Assembly: GCF_001039355.2 (NCBI RefSeq)
Contig: NW_019773881.1
Coordinates: 388,729-411,630, forward strand
Direction: 5' to 3'
Origin: Lingula anatina
Lineage: Eukaryota; Brachiopoda; Lingulata; Lingulida; Lingulidae
Length of the DNA: 22,902 nt
Both the position numbers and the translations under genes were made by a program. The number at the start of each line of letters is the position of its first letter. The stretch's first letter is position 1. This document shows positions 10,701 through 20,100 of the stretch, piece after piece. Under the pieces are notes generated by a model. That model did not search any database and was not told the DNA's origin. It saw only the letters and a list, made by a program, of their open reading frames with translations.

Positions 10701-12157
10701 TGGGTGTTGTGGTATCCTGGCAGTGTTAATCTTTAACTTTAACAACAGTAAGGTTATTTAAGTTATTTGTACCTGTCAATACAGTGTTTCTTCCAGAAGG
10801 CAGTTGGGGGGTGTTGTGGTATCTTTGGCAGGGGTCCTTTCACCTTCACTGCATACAGTTTAAACATCTGTTGCCACAGTTTACTGAAATAAAAAAAAAA
10901 TGTTGTCTGTTAATTCATTCATACAAATACAATTTAACAAAGAAGTTTCCAATTTACAAAAGTAAATAAAATTTAAAAATTAATAAACAAACAAAGTCAT
11001 GAATAAAGTAAGACTGTCCAACAGTATTTACACCAAATAACATCTATTCCTCACTCAAACTTTTTTGGAATTTCTGATTTTAACTCCAATGGATTTATGA
11101 GAAAAGAATGTGAGAGCAAGGGGAAACAGATATATAATGAAAGGGAATTCATCTTTAATGGGGCAGAAATACTGCCCAATTAAAGAACTTTTGACTAACT
11201 TGTCATTTGCAAGTGTCTTCCATCTTGTACACACTCTGGCAGACGTCAGCAAGTCACTTGCTCCAAGCTTTGAAAATACTTGACGTAAAACTTCATCTGG
11301 GAGGCTAAAATAGACAAACATTTATTTAAAGCTAAAATAGGTCTAAAATTGACATATACATTGTATACATATTTAAAGTGGGGAAAAACCAAAAATTCAA
11401 TGGTGTGCTAGCAACAAAGATAATTAAAAAGTTGAAGAAATTCTTTGATGATGCTAGAACAAATACAAAGATACAAATAATGTAGGCTAAGAAACCATAA
11501 CCAAACTTTTTTTTTTTACATATAATCTAAGTATGACTTTTAACCCAATGGCAAAGTTTAAATGTTCTGAAATCTTTCTCATTACATTAAAACATCTTAA
11601 ACCAAATAAAACCTTCTTACTCGTTGATAGAAACTTTGCCAGGTTTGACTGAATTCCCTCTTCTTGTGACACTGGTTGCAGTTTTAATGTGTGGGTGTCT
11701 TGTTGCTACTTTCCTGTCTTGGGGTTTTGATGCTGGAGAACTTGGTCCCGAGGATACGTTAACAGATTTCGTGAATTTTCTGGTTATATTATTTACGTCA
11801 CCTCCTGATGAGGGTCTGTAAAAGTATATAAATAATAACAAATAAACAAAATATATTATAAACTATACTTTTGAAATGTTTTGATTTGTTTATGAATAAA
11901 AATGGTGTAAATATAATCTGGGATATTAAAGGGCCCAAAAAGCCATTATCATTATTATTCTTTTAATTTTTTCGGAACTAACTTTCAAGCAAGTACATGT
12001 ACCGGTACACTGTGAATTAAAATATTCACCTGTCATTTTCAATTTTGGACTTTTTCCCTGCGTTTCCGACAGACTTGCTATCAGCAACCACCTTCCCCGG
12101 ACTTCTGTGCGATGCTAGATAGCTCTTTAACTGATCCTTATGTCTGGCTGTTGCCAT
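4702..12157 (-). CDS. FBXO15: F-box only protein 15, complete, 15 coding exons
   Basis: Coding exons in order of transcription are 12157-12030, 11815-11621, 11304-11200, 10883-10773, 10191-10099, 9720-9511, 9210-9072, 8822-8740, 8369-8314, 7854-7756, 7294-7179, 6421-6360, 5837-5800, 5398-5319 and 4791-4702. All introns are GT-AG and the phases join without a break to give 534 residues, against roughly 510 remembered for human FBXO15. The start MATARHKDQLK is the first ATG of exon 1. Residues 1-107 form a basic Ser/Pro/Lys-rich linker. The F-box follows at about 108-150 (LPDEVLRQVFSKLGASDLL, then ARVCTRWKTLANDNKLW), which in this family binds SKP1 in an SCF ubiquitin ligase. Anchors to FBXO15 are FTCLPMKTKEAL, VTLRWYDLQMPSLASIRKL, DLGILLARWK, ELAFIAVSLH, MPWKTDLFKN, CVLDLTLLDE and the C-terminus INHWFGTSY. 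The substrate is not predictable. The gene is head to head with HSBP1. Exon limits are eye-predicted, and exon 6 has a CAGGAG acceptor that could start 3 bases later. Confidence 0.92.
5515..5716. repeat. Interrupted inverted repeat, possible MITE-like element
   Basis: GTTCAAAATA at 5515-5524 is the reverse complement of TATTTTGAAC at 5707-5716. Inside these, sequences around ACTAGTC, GGGTCAAATATGGCC and GACCCAC on the left pair with 5673-5699 on the right. The left arm carries about 40 extra bases. It sits in the FBXO15 intron between exons 14 and 13. A target-site duplication was not found. A partly similar arrangement at about 4225-4345 in the FBXO15 3' UTR (GGACTAGTAGTACC and inverted partners) may be a degraded relative. 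Confidence 0.5.
6777..7010. mobile_element. Long-hairpin (MITE-like) element, copy 1
   Basis: Nearly the whole stretch is self-complementary. The terminal TTCCCATATTTAGATC pairs with the region ending GGATCTATC...GGGAA. CTAAATTGCTATCA at 6832-6845 pairs with TGACAGCAATTTAG near 6953-6966. TTAAATGTCTGTCATGCCT pairs with AGGCATGACAGACGTTTA. There is no coding frame. It lies in an FBXO15 intron between exons 12 and 11 and is related to the element at 10320-10594. A separate small hairpin, AGGACTTCT at 6734-6742 with AGAAGTCCT at 6760-6768, lies just outside it. Confidence 0.75.
10320..10594. mobile_element. Long-hairpin (MITE-like) element, copy 2
   Basis: The left end TTCCCATAAATCTAG, followed by GTACTAGCTGGATTGAT, is matched in inverse at the right end (reverse complement TTCCCATAATCTTAG, then GTACTAGCAGGATCGAT), giving terminal inverted repeats of about 40 bp. 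Internal blocks such as TCACTAAATTGC and GGCTTAAATGTCTG-like sequence (here GCAGCTTAAATGTCTGGCA) are shared with the element at 6777-7010, so both belong to one family. It has no coding capacity and lies in the FBXO15 intron between exons 5 and 4. No clear target-site duplication was identified. Confidence 0.75.
10672..10725 (-). pseudogene. FBXO15: Decayed partial duplicate of FBXO15 exon 4
   Basis: The plus-strand sequence here (TTGTACCTG, AATACAG, GAAGG, then GGGTGTTGTGGTATC and GGCAG) repeats the 3' half of FBXO15 exon 4 and its donor at 10767-10832, with small gaps. Read on the minus strand it still encodes a relic like ARIPQHPSTSF, compared with PKIPQHPPTAFW in the real exon, followed by a GTACAA donor. 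About 9 bases are missing. Joining it to the real exon 4 donor would put it in the wrong frame, so I regard it as a non-functional tandem duplicate. Confidence 0.65.
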
Positions 12158-12471
12158 TACGTTGGTTAAATTATTATTCGATCCCACATAAACAGCAGTT
12201 CTCACATCAAGAATTTGCTTACAAACAAATATGCCGCTAACTAGGTCATCACTTCCGCTAAAATGACCTATTTCCTGATATGGCGAATAAATACGAGAAC
12301 AATCATATTTTTGAATTTGAGATAAGAAAAACGGTGGTTAATAAACCCTTTATCAAACTTTTATCAGTATTTTTCCCGATAACCGCACAAACCCAAATTG
12401 TTTGTTTTAAAATGTCAAGGTCAACTGTCATGCGCACCTGCAGCGCGTCACTGCAACAGAACGAACGAAGA
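12158..12471. promoter_or_regulatory. Bidirectional promoter between FBXO15 and HSBP1
   Basis: Only 314 bases separate the divergent start codons of FBXO15 (-) and HSBP1 (+), so both 5' UTRs and core promoters must fit here unless non-coding first exons exist. The HSBP1-proximal part (12420-12480) is GC- and CpG-rich, unlike the flanks. The HSBP1 start lies in ATGGCGG, the core of the YY1-type motif often found at animal start sites. No convincing TATA box positioned for either gene was seen. Confidence 0.6.
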
Positions 12472-13454
12472 ATGGCGGACGTGGTGAAATCAGACTACAT
12501 CTCAAACAGCGCTGATCCTAAGAGCATACAGGATCTTACAACATTTGTAAGTATTCACATGAAAAGTTTTTTCCAAGAAGAATTTATTGGGCTCAAAATT
12601 GGAGTGACTGTTACCTTATAAAAGCGAAGAGTGCGATGTCATTTCTTGGCGACAATTATAAAGTTGGTGACAATGACATTAGTCTAAAGCCTAATGGGGC
12701 GACGTCAATAATCAATAAAAGTTCAGTTACAAAGTGTGCATTCGTTAAGTTTTGTATGATTTTGAACATTATTCATTATTTTAAAGCACTGTCCTCACTT
12801 ACTATGTTTTGTTTTGGCCAAATCAGAATTTGTGAAACTGCAAGTGTAATGAAACATTTTCAAACAATATTTTGTACATTTTTTACTTTTAGGTACAAAA
12901 TGTCCTCCAGCAGATGCAAGACAAATTCCAGAACATGTCAGATCAAATCATCACAAGGAATATCCTTTAACACAACAAATGTACTTCTTTGATTCCTTAA
13001 ATTTTGGGGTGAAATGAAGAAACCATCCCTGAGATTAAATTTTTAGTTCTGAAGACCAATAGATTAATTTTGGTTGTTGTATTGCCTGCTGGATTTATTT
13101 GTTTTGTGTCAAAAACTGCTACTGATAATAATATGTTACAAAAAAAAGCAATTTAATGTCAGTTCTTATGTATCATTCATGGTATTGTGTTTTGGAATTA
13201 AGGCAATTTAATAAGGAAATAATTTCCTTAATTACTGAGGAGTTGTTCCCTTCATGCATATTTAATGATATTTTCATATTAAGGTTGATTATCTCCAATA
13301 GTCTAAGAGCTTGGCACAGAGTCGCATTTTGAAATTATTGATAATGATTTCTTAACTGAGTGCACTAGATGACATGGGCCATCGCATTGATGACTTAGAG
13401 AAAAACATTGCAGATCTGATGACACAGGCAGGAATGGAGGATGGTGAAAAGTGA
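12472..13454 (+). CDS. HSBP1: Heat shock factor-binding protein 1, complete, 3 exons
   Basis: Exons 12472-12546, 12893-12959 and 13366-13454 join to 76 residues, the same length as human HSBP1 as I recall it. The protein starts [18 protein letters not shown]. The conserved core reads [16 protein letters not shown], then [20 protein letters not shown] and [10 protein letters not shown]. The core is a heptad-patterned coiled coil covering most of the chain. In the family it forms small helical bundles, binds the HSF1 trimerisation region and dampens its activity, and assists WASH-complex assembly. Intron 1 is GT-AG. Intron 2 is AT-AC, described separately. The start at 12472 was chosen on family length, but in-frame ATGs at 12280, 12412 and 12430 leave room for an extended N-terminus. 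Divergent with FBXO15. Confidence 0.95.
12960..13365 (+). other. HSBP1: U12-type AT-AC intron of HSBP1
   Basis: The intron begins ATATCCTTT, the consensus minor-spliceosome 5' splice site, and ends TGCAC. TTTCTTAAC (13347-13355) matches the U12 branch-point consensus, and its last A is 10 bases before the 3' end. Splicing A|TA restores an Ile codon in RIDDM, exactly the family sequence. No GT-AG alternative keeps the conserved protein intact. Confidence 0.93.
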
Positions 13455-14280
13455 AGGAAGAATCAAATCTGATAGGACGTTACCAAATACTAGTACTTTA
13501 TAGGCTGAAACACAAGCGTGTCACATGATATGGGAGGATTTTAAACTGTAGGCTTTTCTACTAGTGCTTGCATCAAGGTTTTTATACTGAGGAAGTGAGG
13601 ATGTTACTCACAACTTTAACACTTGCTTAAAACTACTACATGAAATTGGGTTTGTCAGGAAATGACAGGGAAAAAGACAAGTTTGAATGTCTCAGATGAA
13701 TTACCAGAACTTATTTCTAGACAATCAGCAGAAAGGCTCGGCCTCACTTGTTGGTGTAGATATTTTTTTCAGGGAAATTACAGAAATTTTCTTGCACATC
13801 TCAACTCAGTTTTATCCAAATTCTGTCGTGTTATTGCTGAACATTCCTTTTGTTTAAAAAAAATTGCCTCAACATTTCTGATTTTATATTTTAATTTTTT
13901 AAAAAACTGAATCATGTAGTATTGTGACTTATAAAAAATTATACAATAACTGGAGAGAAGGCCTACACTTTGTCTGTGCACCAACTAGAAGTGACTGTAG
14001 TGTTTAGTGTGTATTTTACTTTGGCTTCAATGTGAGAACAGACGATTACAGGAAGAAGTCTTCAAATTGGAATTTGCCTTGATCTAGAGTTTATATTGAA
14101 AGTACATTTTTAATATGTAAATTTAATTTTAAGCCTTTATTTATAGTATTTTAAAGAATCAGTGATGGTCAATTGGTAAATTATTGTTTTATTTTATTGA
14201 TGAATTCCCATTCACTGCAGTCTTTGTACTGTTTTGGAATTCAATTGTTTTAATGGAAAAATAAAGTAGTTTTGCACTGA
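13455..14280 (+). other. HSBP1: HSBP1 3' UTR
   Basis: From the HSBP1 stop codon to the AATAAA at 14260-14265 there is no other gene signal, so the stretch is best read as 3' UTR of about 0.8 kb. It is AT-rich with T-runs and contains one Pumilio-type motif, TGTAGATA, at 13755-13762. An 82-codon frame at 13662-13910 looks like chance. Confidence 0.6.
14260..14265 (+). terminator. HSBP1: Poly(A) signal of HSBP1
   Basis: AATAAA followed by TTTGCACTGAAATTTGTTT, a plausible cleavage and downstream T/G region. It would end the transcript near 14280. Confidence 0.6.
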
Positions 14281-14744
14281 AATTTGTTTAAAGTTGCAGT
14301 TCCTCTTTTCTTTGTGTTTTTTTGCTTCCAACACAATTTAAGACAAGGAAATGCTGATTCAAGGACTTAAACTTTTGGAACCAGATATTTTGAATTGTAT
14401 ATGAGTTGGGCATTAAGTTAAATTCAGGTAAAGAATTGCGATATCAACAGTACATCACTTTTAGCTTGACATCACAGGACTCCCCCCCCCCCCCCCATTT
14501 AAAATTGTTACTTGAATGATTGCCTTCTTGCCTGATAAAGCTCAGACATGCTTCTAATGTGTTCAATGTTACAATATGTTGACGGATTTGTGTGGCAGTG
14601 AATGTCTTTGTCAAAATGAAAAGCATGGATAAAATGTTAAATTAATTTCAATAGGAGCTGGAGGATTAAAAACAAAATGTGCACCACTAGCTCACTGATC
14701 AGGATACATACTGTACATGTCTTTGTATTAAAAAACAAAACATT
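14281..14744. other. Short spacer between convergent HSBP1 and RBBP5
   Basis: No gene seen. It holds a run of 15 C at 14482-14496. The 60-codon minus-strand frame here runs across that homopolymer and is not credible. Confidence 0.5.
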
Positions 14745-14760
14745 TACTTCTACTTGCTTT

Positions 14761-14766
14761 TTTATT
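14761..14766 (-). terminator. RBBP5: Distal poly(A) signal of RBBP5
   Basis: TTTATT on the plus strand is AATAAA on the minus strand, about 1.94 kb after the stop codon. It is the last good signal before the HSBP1 3' end. Confidence 0.45.
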
Positions 14767-14786
14767 ACTGACATTATCAGCAGGTC

Positions 14787-15030
14787 TATTTACAAAGTGT
14801 ATGTAGTATACCTTTATACATATGTACAAACTGTCTAGATTTCAAGGTTAGAAACAAGGGACTACACATTTAGTAGTTTAGACAAGACTATACAATTTTC
14901 TACACAATTGCTAACCCTAAGTTGCATCAACCTAAAGTGTACACTTTTTAAAATATTTTCACAAGTACATTTTTACCACAGAAATCTGTATAAAAAGGCC
15001 ACTGACATGAATTTATGTACATTATGTACA
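14787..15030 (-). promoter_or_regulatory. RBBP5: Cluster of four Pumilio response elements
   Basis: On the minus (sense) strand the Pumilio consensus TGTANATA occurs at 14787-14794 (TGTAAATA), 14821-14828, 15014-15021 and 15023-15030 (TGTACATA each). The last two are separated by a single base. All lie within about 270 bases of the inferred distal poly(A) signal. PUF-family proteins bind such sites to repress or destabilise mRNA. Binding here is an inference. Confidence 0.5.
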
Positions 15031-16703
15031 ACCTGTATCAATTAATATTAACCCTAATTTAGTTAAAAAGTGTGACAATTTTCTTTCCTTCTGTGCATTT
15101 CTATAGTATTCTACATACAACCCAAGTTGGAAGTAGAAAACACCTAAGACTAAGAACCCATGAAAGTCATGCAGTCAACTTGCCACTGACAAGAAAAAAC
15201 TCCCCAGAAACAAAAAAATTCAACCACATGTATGCATAAGAACTGTTTTAACTCCCTTACTGGACTAACAATAATTACATCAGAGAAAATGTTGAGTCCT
15301 CATCACAAAGACTTTAAATGGTCACTGATATCTCACAAACAATACGCAAAAAGACTAGGAACATTCCCCATTACTTCACCACTTGAAGACTATGTGGTTA
15401 CCATGCCACCCAACATGGTGTTTTTTTCTAGGTTTCTGGCGACAAAAATAACCTGTATAGAACAATTTCCTATGCACAATACGTAAAACAGTATGAGTTG
15501 CATTTCTTTCAATAAAACTGCAAAAATTATACTCCATCATCTTTTGTGAATAGGCTTCCATGACAGATTTGAAGAATTAGTTAAGCAAACAGACACTTTC
15601 CCCATGAGTTTGATTTCTTTTTTAAAGACAATTTTCCCCTACAAGGTCCATATCACTGGCTGTGCAAAGGAATATGGACAGAGAAGAGACTGTATCTGTT
15701 ATTTGATATCCAGCTATGCAGGCATTGCAGTAAACAATACTGGTCTTCAGGGTCTGTAAGCAACATCTGAAAAGATAAAAGCAGTTTCTTTTTACATAAT
15801 TATTATCATTATTATTATTAATGGCCTATATATATCACCCTTTTTAATTAAAAAAAAATACAATACACAACAATATACGATACATTGCAAAAGGAGACAA
15901 AAAACAAAGTTACTGTTGTACATACTGAATGAATAATTTACATTATTTTCTCTCTGTTTAAAAACATACATCAATTAATGTCAACCAAATGTTCAAAAAC
16001 AGAAATATTAAAATTATGACAGCTTCAAAGGCAGGCAAAAACTTCACTGTGAAGTTAATGCAGTATTCTAAGTGGGTATCATAAAGCCATTTAGGAAAAG
16101 TAAACATTACAAATAGGCTATAATACACATAAATAATACAAAGCACCACAAAATGCAGAAGAATATTAAAAAATGAGGTCATTCTGGTACATTATCTAAA
16201 AGCTTGAAAGCAATGTTGAGTTTTTCTTTTTTTTTTATTTCAACAAGAAATTGGCTCAGGCAACCAGAGACAGGCATACCAAACGAAGCTTGTAAAAAAA
16301 AAAAAAAAAACAGATAATGACAAATGAGGAAACAATGTGGCAATGTATAGAAGGAGACAGAAGTTATCCACAGATAATTTTCCTAGTTGCCTTCTCTAAA
16401 GATATGTAGAACTAATATGTTGCACAAAGGTACAAACTGAACATGCTTTCTGAGTCACGTCTGTATGCAAATCTGCTATCTAAGAAGACATTCTTAAGAG
16501 CTAAACCCTTGCTGCTTAATGGTGGGTTAAGCACTTGTGTCAAACCGGCCTCTGCTCTCCACTTTTATAACCAAAAGTTTACAAACCACCATTTGAACCC
16601 AAGCATTTCAAGCTTTCATCTTGCACTCAGCTTTCAGAAAGAGACAGGGATTGAGAAGGAGTCTAGAAGCCAAAGCGTGCCTACCATGCCCTGCCGTGTG
16701 ACA

Positions 16704-17100
16704 TCACACACCTGCCGGCACCTTGGCCTTGGCCTTCTGTTGACCTTTGCCAGGCCGCGACTTCCGTGATGAACTCTTCTCCTGAGGCTTCTTAACATTG
16801 AGAAGTGGGTGGATTTCTGGAACATGAACAGATGAACATGCATCATTCCATTTTAACAGGATTGACAACATAATCTAAAATGACCATAAATCCTAAATTT
16901 TATTACTTTTACTCCCCCTCCCCATCCTCAATTCCCTCCACACTCCATCTCTCTCCTCCCGACCCCTATCCAACCCCCTTCCAACTCTCTCTCTCTCTTT
17001 CTCCTCCCTTAATCTCAGCAACATAAATAATACGTTCTCTCTCTCTTCTCTGTCTCTTCCCACCAACCCCTACCCTCTCCTCACTCCCAATCCCCTCTCC

Positions 17101-17143
<43 letters not shown>

Positions 17144-20100
17144 TAATCCAAGTACACAACATGAGCAGTACCTACCATCAGCCGGGGCATTTGGCAGATC
17201 TACGTCCACAGGTTTCAGCTTTTTCTTCTTGGTGGCTGGCTGTGAATCTGGTGACTGCTGAGCTGTTCTCTTCCTCTCACTTTTCGTCTGAGGTTCTTCA
17301 GTCGTCTACTCGGGGAAAATAAAAGAAGTAAAACCGACTTAGAATTGAGGTTAACATTTCCAGCCCAATATGAATGTGTGGGAATGTGATTTGCTGCAGT
17401 AATGCATCTAACATATTGTGTTCCTTCACCTCAAAGAGAGAAAAATGTAAATTTACTCATTTTATCTCACCTTTGGCAAATCAAATGACGGCAATAACAC
17501 CCGTATTTCTATTGCAAAGGTGTACAATTGCCTGTATTTCAATACACTTCAAGGCATTCCATTCTCTTTTTCATCCTCTTATAAGTGAAATACATGTGCA
17601 ACTGTCCTAGCATTCCAAGCACTGCTCATGGTATAAACCAGTTTTAAGACTACATATGCAAGGCTCCAATAACTATACTGACTTACGTATACAGAAACTT
17701 GAGACTAGTATTTATTATCAACTTATTTAAGTTCTGACAGCTGCGGTTGACTGTTTGCTTTGTTTACTTGCTTTTTACACTTTTCATCATCAATTCTATT
17801 GAAATGTTTTTTTTAAACTGACAGAAAAAAATCAACATGATGATTTCTGCAAATTTAACACTTATTTTGTCCAAAATTTCTCCTAATACCAAAGATTGTT
17901 AATAGTATTTTGCCAAATATATCAAACATTATATTCACAGTATTGATTAGCTGAAATTATCAAAATATCTGTCAAAAAAAAAAAAAAAAAATCCATCCTA
18001 TATACCAGCTGTTCCTGGGGCGGCACCCCCCAGCCCTCTTCCGGTTCTTCAACTTCCGGGGCCGTCGGCAAGTATAACAAGGCTTCCTCGTCCTCTCCTT
18101 CTTCATCACTGGAGGAAGATAACAAATAAATTATGATGGAAAACAACAGGATCAGAGGGGCATGGTCACTTCCTGAGTTTGTACCACCAGACTTATTTTG
18201 GACTGACTTCAGAAGTTGGAAAATGGGTCTCAAGTTTTCTGTCTGATACATTTCAGATAGCAAGTTTTTTAGACTGACTGTGATTTCAATATGTCACTAG
18301 AAAACTAATTTGAACTTTTTTACATTCTATACAGCAATGAGCTAAAATTGCGCTCCTGTTTTCAAATACACTTCACTTAAATCATAAGGAAATTATGAGA
18401 TAAAAATATTGTGTTTACCTGCTGATAAATGCTGCAATGGGTTCTATAGACGTCACATCTACCTCTGTGTCTTCCTCATCAGCACCTACATCAACAATGA
18501 CAACATGCTGTTATTATAATAATAAGTTCTGTGTCTTCTTCATCAGCACCTACATCAACAATATCTTGTCTCAAAATAGAAAACAATGACTTTAATTAAT
18601 ATGGACAAATATTTTAGATGCTATAATGATATAAATTGCCAACAGTCACTGAACAATTTACAAATTTTTCTCTTCCCAAATTAATTGTTCTTGTAATTTG
18701 TGTCCTCAGGGCACCTGTTGCAGCCTATACTACACCCCCCAGTAGCTATCTCTCACCTTTTGTTTCCTGGACCTCTTTATCTTCATCCTCCAGGTCAAAC
18801 TCAGATTCTCTTTCCTCATATTCCACATTCTCATCCAGCTCCTTGAAGTCAGGAGCAAAAGCGCTCCAGTTTTCCTGAAAGAATAATTGTAAAGAGAGTT
18901 TGATCTTTCTTGATGTTGACTTTATAGAGGTTGTTGTATGCAATTACTGTTGCAAATGTTATTCAATTTTTATTTGTTTTCCCTTTGCAACTCTCATGAA
19001 GAAATCTTTAAAATAATTTTGAGTAGTAATTACAGATTACAACTTTTATTTCTTTGCATGTATGACAAATAGCTACACAAGCTTTTGTTTACATTTATTT
19101 ATTACAAATTTTTAGTTATTTAAAAAATTAATGCTTTTCTTCAACATAAATCTATAACAATAATTTTGATATTTAGAAGAACACTGAAATAATGTGAATC
19201 AGTAACTGACCACTTGATTTTGAGCCCATATGGAAACCACTCCACTGGATATAGAGGCTATAATTGGCCTCACTGGGTGCCACTGGAAATAAAATAATAA
19301 TAATAATAGAACTATGAACATTTTCTCCTCCACATGATTTGAAAATATTTCATCCCTGTGCAGCAACCCCAGATTCTATTAGCTGACAAAGTGGTTTATC
19401 TCCAAGGGAAATAATGGAAAATTCTTTAGACACTGTTTAGAAATTTGAATTCTTTAGGCAAAAAGAACAGACACAACCATTTAAATACTTAAATAGCACC
19501 AAAGGTGCCATCTCTCAAGATTCCTCAAAATGTGTCACCTTATTTTTCTTTCTTTTCTTTTAACACAGACTTACAACGACATCCAGTAACATTTCCCCCT
19601 TAGTTCCATGTAAGATTTTCACCAGGTTTCCCATACTTTTCTCCCAGATGTACAGAGAGTGTTGTCTGGCGGACCCGGCCACTATGTACTCCCCATCCCC
19701 AGAGAAACAACACTTCTTCCACAGTGTTCTGAAATACAGCAGAACTTTACAAGATTCTGTCCAATATTGCTTTTTTTCTTTCCTGTCATGACATATGCCT
19801 GGACTACAAATTAAAGAATTTTGTTCAGCAATATCTTTTTCTTTGTCTTCTCTCTTCAATTTTCTTCCAGAAATTTGTCCAATTCTTTAAAAAAATATAA
19901 ATAAATAAATAAATTAATTAATTAATAATTTACCTGAAAGAGTTAATAATATCTTTTTTCATTATATGAGAAGGGGTTTAATCATTGTTTTTACCTGTTC
20001 ACTAAGTCTTGTAACTTCTGTATGGGCTCTGGCTCTCCCTCTTTACCACATGCTAGCACCTCTCCACTCTCGTAAACACGTATGACTCTGTCTGCTGAGT

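Larger units (their letters stand above)
14745..16703 (-). other. RBBP5: Probable long 3' UTR of RBBP5
   Basis: The sequence between the RBBP5 stop codon (16704) and a minus-strand AATAAA at 14761-14766 has no credible coding exon. It is AT-rich, with poly-T and AT tracts, and contains several Pumilio-type motifs on the minus strand, as is typical of long animal 3' UTRs. A proximal minus-strand AATAAA near 16235 could give a shorter form. The extent is inferred from signals only. Confidence 0.55.

Noticed and set aside
11055-11199. Continuation of the F-box frame past 11200
   Set aside because: This is intron read-through. The GTTAGT donor after 11200 joins exon 4 and restores ANDNKLW of the F-box.
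11624-11821. 65-codon plus-strand frame
   Set aside because: It is antisense to FBXO15 exon 2, whose minus-strand reading joins in phase with exons 1 and 3.
14444-14626. 60-codon minus-strand frame
   Set aside because: It depends on translating through the C15 homopolymer and has no other support.
15792-16182. Hydrophobic minus-strand frames of 60-74 codons resembling membrane peptides
   Set aside because: They lie in the AT-rich inferred RBBP5 3' UTR. Phe, Ile and Leu content follows from base composition, and there is no splice support.
16443-16769. 108-codon plus-strand frame beginning MLSESRLY
   Set aside because: It overlaps the RBBP5 last exon and 3' UTR on the other strand, has no splice or family support and no domain.
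18636-18878. 80-codon Ser-rich plus-strand frame
   Set aside because: It is antisense to the acidic RBBP5 exon at 18757-18874. The Ser runs are Glu and Asp codons read backwards.
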